From: Streptomyces canus
GTDB taxonomy: Bacteria > Actinomycetota > Actinomycetes > Streptomycetales > Streptomycetaceae
NCBI RefSeq assembly: GCF_030816965.1
Contig: NZ_JAUSYQ010000002.1
Coordinates: 1,178,001 to 1,242,000 of the forward strand
Direction of reading: 5' to 3'
DNA: 64,000 nucleotides
The notes beneath the pieces were generated by a model. It ran no database searches. It saw nothing but the letters and a program-made list of their open reading frames with translations, and had not been told where the DNA came from. Below are positions 24,742-32,606 of the stretch, in pieces (positions within the stretch are counted from its first letter, which is position 1; each line of letters opens with the position of its first letter). Position numbers and translations under genes: made by a program.

Positions 24742-27255
24742 GTGACCCTCATCGATCAGCTGCCGCCGACCGCCGACCCCGATGCCCTCTACGAAGCCTT
24801 CGAGTCGTGGGCCGTGGAGCGGGGGCTGACGCTCTACCCCCATCAGGAGGAGGCGCTGATCGAGGTGGTCTCCGGCGCGAACGTGATCGTGTCGACGCCC
24901 ACCGGCTCCGGCAAGAGCATGATCGCGGCGGGTGCGCACTTCGCCGCCCTCGCCCGTGACGAGGTCACCTTCTACACCGCGCCCATCAAGGCGCTCGTGT
25001 CGGAGAAGTTCTTCGAGCTGTGCAAGATGTTCGGCACGGAGAACGTCGGCATGCTGACCGGCGACGCATCCGTGAACGCCGACGCTCCCGTCATCTGCTG
25101 CACCGCCGAGGTGCTCGCCTCGATCGCGCTGCGCGACGGCAAGGGCGCGGACGTCGGCCAGGTCGTCATGGACGAGTTCCACTTCTACGCCGAGGCGGAC
25201 CGCGGCTGGGCATGGCAGATCCCGATCCTGGAGCTGCCCCAGGCGCAGTTCATCCTGATGTCGGCCACGCTCGGCGACGTCTCGATGTTCGAGAAGGACC
25301 TGACCCGGCGCACCAACCGGCCCACGTCGGTGGTCCGCTCGGCGACCCGCCCCGTGCCGCTCTCCTACGAGTACAAGCTCAGCCCGCTCACCGAGACCCT
25401 CACGGAGCTCCTCGAGACCAAGCAGGCACCCGTCTACATCGTGCACTTCACGCAGGCGCAGGCGGTGGAACGGGCACAGGCGCTGATGAGCATCAACATG
25501 TGCTCGCGCGAGGAGAAGGACAAGATCGCCGACCTGATCGGCAACTTCCGCTTCACCACCAAATTCGGCCGCAACCTCTCCCGTTACGTACGGCACGGCA
25601 TCGGGGTCCATCACGCCGGCATGCTGCCCAAGTACCGGCGGCTGGTGGAGAAGCTCGCCCAGGCCGGTCTGCTGAAGGTCATCTGCGGCACGGACACACT
25701 CGGCGTCGGCGTCAACGTGCCCATCCGTACAGTGCTGTTCACGGCGCTGACCAAGTACGACGGCAACCGCGTCCGCACCCTGCGCGCTCGCGAGTTCCAC
25801 CAGATCGCAGGCCGCGCGGGCCGGGCGGGCTTCGACACGGCGGGCTTCGTCGTCGCCCAGGCACCCGAGCACGTCATCGAGAACGAGAAGGCCCTCGCCA
25901 AGGCCGGCGACGACCCGAAGAAGCGCCGCAAGGTCGTCCGCAAGAAGGCACCCGAGGGCTTCGTCGGCTGGACGGACAACACCTTCGAGAAGCTGATCGC
26001 CTCCGAACCGGAGCCGCTGACGTCCCGCTTCCGCGTCACTCACACGATGCTGCTGTCGGTGATCGCCCGTCCCGGCAACGCCTTCGAGGCGATGCGGCAT
26101 CTCCTGGAGGACAACCACGAGCCGCGCAGGCAGCAGCTGAAGCACATCCGGCGGGCGATCGCCATCTACCGCTCGCTGCTGGACGGCGGCATCGTCGAGA
26201 AACTCGACGAGCCCGACGCCAGCGGCCGCATCGTCCGCCTCACCGTGGACCTCCAGCAGGACTTCGCGCTCAACCAGCCGCTGTCCACCTTCGCGCTCGC
26301 CGCGTTCGAGCTGCTCGACCCCGAATCGCCGTCCTACGCCCTGGACATGGTTTCCGTCGTGGAGTCCACTCTGGACGACCCCCGCCAGATCCTCGTCGCC
26401 CAGCTGAACAAGGCGAAGGGCGAGGCCGTGGCCGCGATGAAGGCGGACGGCGTCGAGTACGAGGAGCGCATGGAACGCCTCCAGGACATCACGTACCCGA
26501 AGCCCCTGGAGGAGCTCCTCTTCCACGCGTACGACACCTACCGCAAGAGCCACCCCTGGGTCGGAGACCATCCCCTCTCCCCGAAGTCCGTCATCCGTGA
26601 CATGTACGAACGGGCCATGTCCTTCACGGAGCTGGTGTCCTTCTACGAGCTCGCACGCACCGAGGGCATTGTCCTGCGCTACCTCGCAAGTGCCTACAAG
26701 ACGCTCGACCACAACATCCCGGACGACCTCAAGTCCGAGGACCTGCAGGACCTGATCGAGTGGCTCGGCGAGACGGTCCGCCAGGTCGACTCCAGCCTCC
26801 TGGACGAGTGGGAGCAGCTCGCCAACCCCGAGGAGATGACCGCCGAGGAGGCCCAGGAGAGGGCCGACGAGGTCAAGCCGGTCACCACCAATGCGCGCGC
26901 CTTCCGCGTCCTGGTCCGCAATGCCCTGTTCCGCCGCGTCGAACTCGCCGCCCTCGACCAGGTCGAGGAGCTCGGCGAGATGGACGCCGAGGCCGGCTGG
27001 GACGCCGACGCGTGGGGCGAGGCCATGGACAAGTACTGGGACGAGTACGACGACCTCGGCACCGGACCCGACGCCCGCGGTCCCAAGCTCCTGCAGATCG
27101 CGGAGGAGCCGCAGAACCGGCTGTGGCGCGTACGGCAGACTTTCGCCGACCCGAACGGCGATCATGACTGGGGCATCAGCGCGGAGATCGACCTCGCCGC
27201 CTCCGACGCGGAGGGCCGCGCGGTCGTCCGGGTCACCGATGTCGGCCAGCTGTGA
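24742..27255 (+). CDS. DEAD/DEAH-box superfamily 2 helicase with DUF3516 C-terminal domain
   Basis: ATP-dependent RNA or DNA helicase, 837 residues, related to Ski2/HelY-like proteins. Motif I is STPTGSGKS (about 52-60), motif II DEFH (VVMDEFHFY), motif III SATLGD; the second RecA domain carries HFTQAQAVERAQ, HHAGMLPKYRR, GTDTLGVGVN and the arginine-finger motif QIAGRAGRAGFD. The C-terminal half (from about residue 430) is the DUF3516 region with many acidic and hydrophobic helices. Presumably works in RNA or DNA metabolism; no partner genes are adjacent. The start GTG at 24742 is followed at once by the family's N-terminus. Confidence 0.92.
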   Translation: MTLIDQLPPTADPDALYEAFESWAVERGLTLYPHQEEALIEVVSGANVIVSTPTGSGKSMIAAGAHFAALARDEVTFYTAPIKALVSEKFFELCKMFGTENVGMLTGDASVNADAPVICCTAEVLASIALRDGKGADVGQVVMDEFHFYAEADRGWAWQIPILELPQAQFILMSATLGDVSMFEKDLTRRTNRPTSVVRSATRPVPLSYEYKLSPLTETLTELLETKQAPVYIVHFTQAQAVERAQALMSINMCSREEKDKIADLIGNFRFTTKFGRNLSRYVRHGIGVHHAGMLPKYRRLVEKLAQAGLLKVICGTDTLGVGVNVPIRTVLFTALTKYDGNRVRTLRAREFHQIAGRAGRAGFDTAGFVVAQAPEHVIENEKALAKAGDDPKKRRKVVRKKAPEGFVGWTDNTFEKLIASEPEPLTSRFRVTHTMLLSVIARPGNAFEAMRHLLEDNHEPRRQQLKHIRRAIAIYRSLLDGGIVEKLDEPDASGRIVRLTVDLQQDFALNQPLSTFALAAFELLDPESPSYALDMVSVVESTLDDPRQILVAQLNKAKGEAVAAMKADGVEYEERMERLQDITYPKPLEELLFHAYDTYRKSHPWVGDHPLSPKSVIRDMYERAMSFTELVSFYELARTEGIVLRYLASAYKTLDHNIPDDLKSEDLQDLIEWLGETVRQVDSSLLDEWEQLANPEEMTAEEAQERADEVKPVTTNARAFRVLVRNALFRRVELAALDQVEELGEMDAEAGWDADAWGEAMDKYWDEYDDLGTGPDARGPKLLQIAEEPQNRLWRVRQTFADPNGDHDWGISAEIDLAASDAEGRAVVRVTDVGQL

Positions 27256-27274
27256 GCACAGGAGAATCCCACCC

Positions 27275-28141
27275 ATGACGAACCCGGCCGAGAAGCTCGT
27301 CGACCTGCTCGACCTGGAGCAGATCGAGGTCAACATCTTCCGTGGCCGAAGCCCGCACGAGTCCCTCCAGCGTGTCTTCGGCGGCCAGGTGGCGGGCCAG
27401 GCGCTGGTGGCCGCCGCCCGCACCACGGACGGCGAGCGCCCGGTGCATTCGCTGCACGCGTACTTCCTGCGCCCCGGCCGGCCCGGCGTACCGATCGTGT
27501 ACCAGGTCGAGCGGGTGCGGGACGGACGGTCGTTCACGACACGCCGGGTCACCGGCGTGCAGCAGGGCCGCACGATCTTCAATCTCACCGCCTCCTTTCA
27601 CAAGCCTGAGGAAGGTCCCTTCGAGCACCAGCTGCCGGCCGCTCGCAAGGTCCCGGCCCCGGAGTCCCTGCCGAGGGTCGGCGACGAGATCCGGGAGCAT
27701 CTGGGCGAACTGCCCGAGCAGTTGGAGCGGATGGCGCGTCGCCAGCCCTTCGACATCCGGTATGTGGACCGGCTGAGGTGGAGCGCCGAGGAGGTCAAGG
27801 ACGCCGAGCCGCGCAGCGCGGTGTGGATGCGCGCGGTCGGGCCGCTCGGGGACGACCCGGTCGTGCACACCTGCGCGCTGACCTACGCGAGCGACATGAC
27901 GCTCCTGGACGCCGTCCGCCTCCCGGTGCAGCCCTTGTGGGGTCCGCGGAGCTTCGACATCGCGTCGCTGGATCACGCCATGTGGTTCCACCGGCCGTTC
28001 CGCGCGGACGAGTGGTTCCTGTACGACCAGGAGTCGCCGATCGCGACGGGCGGACGCGGTCTGGCCCGTGGCCGGATCTACGACCTGGAGGGACGTCTGC
28101 TGGTGTCCGTCGTCCAGGAAGGCTTGTTCCGGCCGCTGTAG
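27275..28141 (+). CDS. tesB: Acyl-CoA thioesterase II
   Basis: Double hot-dog thioesterase, 288 residues, hydrolysing acyl-CoA to free acid and CoA. The N-terminal hotdog has RVFGGQVAGQALVAAARTT and HSLHAYFLRPGRPGVPIVY; the second carries SLDHAMWFHRPFRADEWFLY and the closing GRGLARGRIYDLEGRL. The conserved Asp of the catalytic triad is in SLDHAMW. The ATG at 27275 is 7 nt after AGGAG and 19 bp after the helicase gene, so the two probably form an operon. Confidence 0.93.
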   Translation: MTNPAEKLVDLLDLEQIEVNIFRGRSPHESLQRVFGGQVAGQALVAAARTTDGERPVHSLHAYFLRPGRPGVPIVYQVERVRDGRSFTTRRVTGVQQGRTIFNLTASFHKPEEGPFEHQLPAARKVPAPESLPRVGDEIREHLGELPEQLERMARRQPFDIRYVDRLRWSAEEVKDAEPRSAVWMRAVGPLGDDPVVHTCALTYASDMTLLDAVRLPVQPLWGPRSFDIASLDHAMWFHRPFRADEWFLYDQESPIATGGRGLARGRIYDLEGRLLVSVVQEGLFRPL

Positions 28142-28142
28142 G

Positions 28143-28754
28143 TCAGGAGCTTCTGCGGCGGAGCCAGCCCAGCAGGCCGCGAGTCGGCTCCTCCTGGGGC
28201 GTCGACAGGTCCTGCGGCTGAGTGGAGGCTGTCCGCCGGGCCGTGGGGCGCGGCGCGGGCCGGAACCTCCTGGCGTCCTCCAGGGCGCGGGTCAGGTCGG
28301 TCCTGAGCCATGCGATCTCGTCCGGGTGATCCGCCGTCATGATCTTCTCGATGAGGTGCGCGGCCGGCGATCCCTGTGCGCCCTGGGCCGGTGGTCCCGG
28401 CCGGAAGCGGCCCAGATGGGATCGCTCGTACGGGTCGGGGACGAGCTCCGCGATCTGGACGGGGTCGAGGAAGGCGGCGAGGGCTCCGGCGCTCTCCCAG
28501 GGGTCTTCGGCGAGCCGCAGGAGGAATCCGCGGTGCCGCCCCCGCCAGTTGCGGGCCCGCAGGTCCACGCCCGCGTCCAGCATGTCGCGCAGCCCTTCGG
28601 GCATCCGGCGTGCTGTCAGCAGCGGGGTGTTCTCCGCGACTGCCGTGAACTCCTCGAGTTCTTCGGCGAGATACAGCCACACCACGGCTCGGTACCGGTT
28701 GAGATAAAAGCCGTCATGCGCAGGGGTGTACCGGCGGGTTTGTGTTGCACGCAC
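28143..28754 (-). CDS. Hypothetical protein, alpha-helical, 203 residues
   Basis: No family recognised. Begins MRATQTRRYTPAHDGFYLNR; a WLYLAEELEEF helix and RDMLDAGVDLRARNWRGRHR suggest a soluble helical protein; the last 50 residues are basic, Pro/Arg-rich and end RGLLGWLRRRSS. Convergent with tesB (1 bp between the stops). This is the last gene on the host side before the mobile-element style region. Confidence 0.6.
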   Translation of the reverse strand: MRATQTRRYTPAHDGFYLNRYRAVVWLYLAEELEEFTAVAENTPLLTARRMPEGLRDMLDAGVDLRARNWRGRHRGFLLRLAEDPWESAGALAAFLDPVQIAELVPDPYERSHLGRFRPGPPAQGAQGSPAAHLIEKIMTADHPDEIAWLRTDLTRALEDARRFRPAPRPTARRTASTQPQDLSTPQEEPTRGLLGWLRRRSS

Positions 28755-28917
28755 ACTGCCTGACGGGCTGACCTGCTTACTTGGACTTACCGCTCCTGAC
28801 CTAATACTTCACAGCGGGTCGTTCCACCCTGCTCCCTAAGCGCTCCCCACCCAAGATCACTCCCTAGATCCTCCCTACAGGAAGACGCTGAGACGCCCTG
28901 TCACCAGGCTGTCTCGA
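28755..28917. other. AT-richer boundary region of unknown role
   Basis: 163 bp of noticeably lower GC than the flanks. No tRNA, convincing ORF or hairpin was found. Because the gene style changes across it, it is one candidate for the left edge of the mobile region, with no att sequence identified. Confidence 0.3.
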
Positions 28918-29157
28918 CTACCGCAGCGGCCCTCCCGCACGTCCTGGCGCGTACTCATTCCCGGCTCGGGCAGCGGACTCCCGCCTTATGTCCTCCATGA
29001 CGACGATGCAGTCGCGACAGGCCCGCACCTCATGGGGTTCATCCGAGCGGGGGCGGAGTTCCTTCACTAGGGCCGTGGGCACCTCCCCCTTGCCGGGATG
29101 GCGAAAGCAGACCCCTGGTTCCCACTGGTAGAGGTCGAGGATCTGCTGGCGGTCCAT
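28918..29157 (-). CDS. Small protein with Cys motifs, 79 residues
   Basis: Hypothetical protein. Contains CFRHPGKGEVPTALVKELRP and a VRACRDC CxxC-like pair, followed by VVMEDIRRESAARAGNEYA; such a pattern of small, Cys-containing proteins with the CFRHPG motif recurs on actinobacterial mobile elements. The ATG at 29157 has AGGAGACGAA upstream. Divergent from the XRE regulator. Function unknown. Confidence 0.65.
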   Translation of the reverse strand: MDRQQILDLYQWEPGVCFRHPGKGEVPTALVKELRPRSDEPHEVRACRDCIVVMEDIRRESAARAGNEYAPGRAGGPLR

Positions 29158-29351
29158 TTCGTCTCCTGCTGTCGGCCGGCTGGTTGAGGTGGGGGGTGGC
29201 CCTCTGATTTCCCGCGCTGCTTAGCGGGATGCCGTGTGGACTGGTGATTCACCCTTTCGGGCGAACACAGGTTCGATTTCTGCACACTACACAGAACCTC
29301 GCGGCGCGCGCGATGCGGACGCAGGGCGAGGAAGATCCAAGATCACATAAT

Positions 29352-29367
29352 GCCCGGTAAACCGGGC
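29352..29367. promoter_or_regulatory. 16-bp palindrome in front of the XRE gene
   Basis: GCCCGGT-AA-ACCGGGC, perfect 7-bp arms, 36 bp upstream of the XRE start and in the divergent interval. Could be the regulator's own operator or a small hairpin. Confidence 0.4.
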
Positions 29368-29402
29368 TGACTTATGATCATCATCGGCCGAGCGTTTGTC
29401 GA

Positions 29403-29642
29403 GTGCCACACCTGCCCGACGACGACGAATGGCTCCGCCGAGAGCAGCGCGCCATGGGCGACCGCATCCGCGTCACACGCATCCGACAGAACCGCACCCA
29501 AGAGAGCGTCTTCCTCGCCGCACGCATCAGCCGCTCCGCCTACCAAGCGATCGAAGCCGGCACCGCCGATGCGAAAGTGGGAACCCTGCGCCGCATCGCC
29601 CACACGCTTGGGGTGCATGTCACCGACCTCCTGAGCGGATGA
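29403..29642 (+). CDS. XRE-family helix-turn-helix regulator
   Basis: Small DNA-binding protein of 79 residues consisting of one HTH_3 domain: IRVTRIRQNRTQESVFLAAR (helices 1-2), ISRSAYQAIEAGTADAKVGT (recognition helix and turn), LRRIAHTLGVHVTDLLSG (helices 4-5). Possible regulator of the mobile region or of the divergent small Cys gene. The GTG at 29403 lacks a clear ribosome site; an ATG at 29455 is an alternative start retaining the whole HTH. A GCCCGGT-AA-ACCGGGC palindrome is upstream. Confidence 0.8.
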   Translation: MPHLPDDDEWLRREQRAMGDRIRVTRIRQNRTQESVFLAARISRSAYQAIEAGTADAKVGTLRRIAHTLGVHVTDLLSG

Positions 29643-29881
29643 CGCGGCGCTCCGTGTGGGGGGCCGGTGCGCCGGGGACTTCGAGTCAACAGCCCGTCTA
29701 CCCTGGCCGGAACTGTGCCCGCTGCATATATCCGGGCGGATCCTGTGATCGCGTTGTGAAGTTCTCGCCCCGCGCGATTCTCTGGCCATTGCCTGGTATT
29801 GCGCAGGTCAGGCGCTGGCTAAACGTTCCTGCGGGTAACCCGCTGCCGTCCCGATGACATGCCTGCACTGGTGGCTGGGAC

Positions 29882-30160
29882 TCAGAGCGCCCCGTCCACT
29901 ACCTGCTGGCAGGCAGCGGCGCCCACCGCCTGGTACGTGCGCCAGAGCTCCTCGGCAACACAGCAGGATCGGTCGACGTCCCGGCAGTCGGGGCACTGCA
30001 GGGAATGGCGGGCATAGGCGCTGTACGCCTGCTGTACGGGACTCAGCCTGCCGACGCCGGCGGCTAAGGCAGCGGCGGTCGTGGCGGCCCGCACGGTTCC
30101 GTCGTCGGGCTCTGGGTCTCTACGCTCGTCCACGTCGACGTCGCTCCGTTCGTCGGCCAT
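29882..30160 (-). CDS. Small hypothetical protein with Cys-rich motif, 92 residues
   Basis: Acidic N-terminus (MADERSDVDVDERRDPEPDD), a helix SPVQQAYSAYARHSL, then CPDCRDVDRSCCVAEELWRT, which holds four cysteines in a CxxC...CC pattern that may bind metal. Divergent from the GntR regulator across a 113-bp region packed with repeated operator half-sites, so it is probably controlled by it. The ATG at 30160 is preferred over an upstream in-frame start, which would run into the operator region. Function unknown. Confidence 0.7.
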   Translation of the reverse strand: MADERSDVDVDERRDPEPDDGTVRAATTAAALAAGVGRLSPVQQAYSAYARHSLQCPDCRDVDRSCCVAEELWRTYQAVGAAACQQVVDGAL

Positions 30161-30204
30161 GCCCCCGGGCCGTGACCGCGGCCGCGGGGGTCCGTGCAAT
30201 TTCA

Positions 30205-30255
30205 CGGTATACCGCAGTAGACCGCACTGTACTGCGGTCGCGCGGTGTACTGCGG
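30205..30255. promoter_or_regulatory. Operator array between the GntR gene and its divergent neighbour
   Basis: CGGTATACCG (10-bp palindrome, 30205-30214); ACCGCAGTA (30211-30219) and its exact inverse TACTGCGGT (30230-30238) separated by 10 bp; and a further TACTGCGG (30248-30255) 18 bp on from the second. Repeated half-sites of this kind suit a dimeric regulator such as the adjacent GntR protein. Confidence 0.65.
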
Positions 30256-30273
30256 CTATCTACGGTCGACCGT

Positions 30274-30522
30274 GTGAGCGTGGATCTTGACCGGACTCGG
30301 CCGGTATGGCGGCAGGTAGCGGCGATCGTCGCCGAGCGGATTGCCGACGGCACCTACCCGGCCCGCTCGAAGCTGCCCTCTGTCGTGGAACTGTCTGCCG
30401 AGTTCTCGATCGCCGCATCCACGGTGCAGAAGGTGTACCGGCATCTGCAGGAGCAGGGCCTGGCGCGGGGCGAGGTCGGGCTCGGAACGTTCGTCGCCGA
30501 CGAGCCGCCCGCCGAGGGCTGA
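30274..30522 (+). CDS. Stand-alone GntR winged-helix regulator, 82 residues
   Basis: Only the GntR DNA-binding domain is present: RPVWRQVAAIVAERIADGTY, PARSKLPSVVELSAEFSIAA, STVQKVYRHLQEQGLARGEV, then the wing GLGTFVADEPP. There is no effector domain. Such short KorSA-like/YtrA-like regulators occur on actinobacterial integrative elements and phages. The GTG at 30274 is used because the next residues are the family's start. It lies directly after a repeated operator array and is therefore probably autoregulatory. Confidence 0.85.
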   Translation: MSVDLDRTRPVWRQVAAIVAERIADGTYPARSKLPSVVELSAEFSIAASTVQKVYRHLQEQGLARGEVGLGTFVADEPPAEG

Positions 30523-30575
30523 CATCGCCGCCCTCGCCATGAGTCTCTGACAGTGCCCGCCACTAGAATCAGGGC

Positions 30576-30776
30576 GTGCCCCCCACTCCGTCCGAGCGCC
30601 CTCCGACGTGCACGGCCGCCGACCGCGCGGCCGAGCTCAACGCCGCCATCCGCGCCCTGTGGGCTGGGCGCGGGCACCCGGCGCCGCCGCTGTCGGAGGC
30701 TCAGCGGGCCGAGTACCAGCGGCTGCTCGCCGAACTCGACCGGGTCACGCGTGGAGACGTGACCACGGCGGCGTGA
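30576..30776 (+). CDS. Small hypothetical protein, 66 residues
   Basis: Sequence includes TAADRAAELNAAIRALWAGR and SEAQRAEYQRLLAELDRVTR, two amphipathic helices with a PAPPL linker. No recognised family. GTG start; possibly a short helical DNA- or protein-binding accessory protein. Existence is supported by codon usage and by similar small genes on both sides. Confidence 0.55.
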   Translation: MPPTPSERPPTCTAADRAAELNAAIRALWAGRGHPAPPLSEAQRAEYQRLLAELDRVTRGDVTTAA

Positions 30777-30812
30777 CGAAGCCGAGGCAACGCCCCCACG
30801 TAGGATCCCCGG

Positions 30813-31046
30813 GTGGCACACACCTTCGAAGATCTCGTGCAGCTAGAGCAGGCCGCCGTACAGGCCCACCAGCACTACCTCTCCCCCGACGTCGACGACC
30901 CGGACGCGGCCAGGCAAGCCTGGGTTGATGCCGCAGCCGTGTTCCAAGCCGCCGTCACCGAATACGCGGCAGCGGAAGGGAAGAGCCGGGTCGACGTCGA
31001 GATGGCCGCCAAGAAGACCGTCCGGCACCCGGAGACCGAGGGCTAG
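30813..31046 (+). CDS. Small hypothetical protein, 77 residues
   Basis: Acidic helical protein (FEDLVQLEQAAVQAHQHYLS, DDPDAARQAWVDAAAVFQAA). The end RVDVEMAAKKTVRHPETEG is conserved-looking. Stops 4 bp into the convergent DUF6221 gene. Function not recognised. Confidence 0.6.
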   Translation: MAHTFEDLVQLEQAAVQAHQHYLSPDVDDPDAARQAWVDAAAVFQAAVTEYAAAEGKSRVDVEMAAKKTVRHPETEG

Positions 31047-31453
31047 GGTCGCCACTCCTCGCGATAGCCGGGCCGGTCCGCGTATGGGAGCGCGAGAAGG
31101 CGCAGCACCTTGCCGAGCGTCCGCGCACGAGACTGGTCGGCGTTGCTCTGACCCCACGTCGTCCGGCTGTAGCGGTCTGCCTGCTCGAACTCGTCGAGCA
31201 GCTTCCGCTTGGCGTCGATCTCCCGCAGCACCCGCGCCGGATCATGCGCCAGAACATGGGCAACAACCGGCCCCTCAGGCCAGCGTGAAACCCGGCCGTC
31301 CAATGCTCCGCCGACCGAGGAAACCACCCTGCCGCCGTCCGCATCCACGATGCTGCCCGCGTCGGTCACCGCCCACGGGCCACGCGGTGCAGCCTCCGCG
31401 ACCCGCTGCTCCTCGTCGAGCTGGTCGCGCAGGAACTGCACCAGGTCGTTCAC
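31043..31453 (-). CDS. DUF6221 family protein (copy 1)
   Basis: 136 residues. N-terminus LVQFLRDQLDEEQRVAEAAP, a central AHVLAHDPARVLREIDAKR, and a C-terminus LLALPYADRPGYREEWRP. This is the DUF6221 architecture frequent on Streptomyces mobile DNA, function unknown. A second copy is at 42912-43265 in the phage plus-strand operon. A hairpin (31473-31506) precedes it. Confidence 0.85.
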   Translation of the reverse strand: MNDLVQFLRDQLDEEQRVAEAAPRGPWAVTDAGSIVDADGGRVVSSVGGALDGRVSRWPEGPVVAHVLAHDPARVLREIDAKRKLLDEFEQADRYSRTTWGQSNADQSRARTLGKVLRLLALPYADRPGYREEWRP

Positions 31454-31472
31454 GGCCCCTCCAGATGTCGCA

Positions 31473-31506
31473 ACGCCCCGCCCGGTCGCTGTACCAGGCG
31501 GGGCGT
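31473..31506 (-). terminator. Terminator hairpin of the LexA-N operon
   Basis: ACGCCCCGCC pairs perfectly with GGCGGGGCGT around a 14-nt loop. It lies 50 bp downstream of the last gene of the 32222-31556 minus-strand set. Confidence 0.7.
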
Positions 31507-31555
31507 CATTCGAATAGCCAACCGGGCCTTACGAGCACGGATGGATGCCCCCATG

Positions 31556-31786
31556 CTACGACGGGCCACTGACAACGCCGGGACGCGACGACAAGCGGTA
31601 CTCGTCCACCGGCGGGGCCTCCCCAAGCACCACGTCGGGCGCACCCGAGATGGTGTCGATGTCGGCGATCGCGTCCCGGATCTCCTGCGTTTCCGGAGCC
31701 GCGGCCCAAGCTGTGCCGTGGTGGGCGTACAGGATTTCCTCCACGCGCTGGATAGCAGCGAGAGCCGCAGACAGCTGATCGTCCAT
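31556..31786 (-). CDS. Small hypothetical protein, 76 residues
   Basis: Helical, acidic protein: MDDQLSAALAAIQRVEEILY, then AAAPETQEIRDAIADIDTIS. No family recognised. Third gene of a small minus-strand operon after the LexA-N regulator and the 65-residue protein. Confidence 0.6.
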   Translation of the reverse strand: MDDQLSAALAAIQRVEEILYAHHGTAWAAAPETQEIRDAIADIDTISGAPDVVLGEAPPVDEYRLSSRPGVVSGPS

Positions 31787-31806
31787 GCCGCCAGGATGGC
31801 AGACGG

Positions 31807-32004
31807 TCACGTCTCGTCGGGCCACTCCGTCAATACGGCGCCGGTCTCCTCGTCGACGAGGGTGATACGGGCGTCCGGCAGTTCGCCCCAGCTGCCCACC
31901 CACACCGGCAGCATGCCGCGCGCAGTCTCCTCGACGGCCCACCAACCCTGCATGACCGGGCGGCCGGCGGACGTGAGGGTGAGGTGGAAGCGGTCTGGGG
32001 TCAC
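31807..32004 (-). CDS. Small hypothetical protein, 65 residues
   Basis: Beta-rich sequence (RFHLTLTSAGRPVMQGWW, RITLVDEETGAVLTEWPD). The GTG start overlaps the upstream stop codon (GTGA), so it is translationally coupled to the LexA-N regulator. Not recognised; could be a partner or anti-regulator. Confidence 0.6.
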   Translation of the reverse strand: MTPDRFHLTLTSAGRPVMQGWWAVEETARGMLPVWVGSWGELPDARITLVDEETGAVLTEWPDET

Positions 32005-32222
32005 GTGAGCCGGATTCCGCGCGGCTGGCCGGGCTCGCGGGCGATCGCGGCCTTGGCCTCCAGCTCGCCGAGTTGGTAGTGCACCGAGGAGGGGCGCATG
32101 CCGACCTGGCTGGCAATCTCCGCGACGGTGGGTGCGTCGCCGTTCTCCGTGATGGCCTCGCGGATGATCCGGAGGATGCGCTCCTGGGTGGTGGTGAGGT
32201 AGTCGACTTTGTGCTGGGCCAT
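32001..32222 (-). CDS. LexA N-domain-only regulator (winged helix, 73 residues)
   Basis: Contains just the LexA DNA-binding domain: TTTQERILRIIREAITENGD, APTVAEIASQVGMRPSSVHY, QLGELEAKAAIAREPGQPRG. The self-cleaving peptidase half is absent, so it cannot respond to RecA in the normal way. It starts divergently from the DUF6233 gene with only 45 bp between, and is the first gene of a three-gene unit. It may act as a phage or element repressor. Confidence 0.82.
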   Translation of the reverse strand: MAQHKVDYLTTTQERILRIIREAITENGDAPTVAEIASQVGMRPSSVHYQLGELEAKAAIAREPGQPRGIRLT

Positions 32223-32267
32223 GCCCCCAATAGAGCACGTGTTCGAATTTTGGTGCAAGCTGGAGTC

Positions 32268-32606
32268 GTGACCGACCTGCCGCCCGACCTGCCCAGACTC
32301 CGCACCCTGGAGACCTGGCTCGCCCTCACCCTCGACGAAGTACGGGCGGCGATCGCGGCAGCCGAACGGCGGGAAGCCGAACGGCAGCACGGCATCGAGC
32401 GCCGGCCGCCCCCGCCGGACTGGCTCCTCGAGGTCGGCCTCAACCGTGACGCACCGCCCGTCCAAGTCCACGTGGGCGGATGCTGGAACGCAGGCAAGCG
32501 GCACCGCGGCATCGGCCGGGACGAGGCGCTGAGGGCGCTCGCCGACGGGGTGAAAGCCTGCGGAGCCTGCCGGCCAGACAGCGAACTCGGGTTCCTCGAG
32601 GGCTAG
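32268..32606 (+). CDS. DUF6233 family protein
   Basis: 112 residues. Typical opening DLPRLRTLETWLALTLDEVR, then RRPPPPDWLLEVGLN, VHVGGCWNAGKRHRGIGRDEALRALADG and CGACRPDSELG. The family is common on Streptomyces mobile elements and of unknown function; the paired cysteines are conserved and may bind metal. The GTG at 32268 follows GGAG. Convergent with ku and overlapping its stop by 4 bp. Confidence 0.85.
   Translation: MTDLPPDLPRLRTLETWLALTLDEVRAAIAAAERREAERQHGIERRPPPPDWLLEVGLNRDAPPVQVHVGGCWNAGKRHRGIGRDEALRALADGVKACGACRPDSELGFLEG

Noticed and set aside
22852..27588. Very long minus-strand open frame (about 1578 codons)
   Set aside because: It is antisense to the DUF3516 helicase, L31, DUF5709 and thioesterase genes, which have clear families. 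High GC opens long false frames; the translation is Val/Gly/Arg-rich with no recognised domain.
28755..28917. tRNA gene as prophage attachment site
   Set aside because: I looked for cloverleaf arms and a TTCGA/TTCAA T-loop near the boundary and close to int; none was convincing on either strand.
32223..32267. SOS box upstream of the LexA-N gene
   Set aside because: A CGAAC half-site is present on the minus strand (in TTCGAACACGTGC) but the second half GTTCG at the correct spacing is missing.
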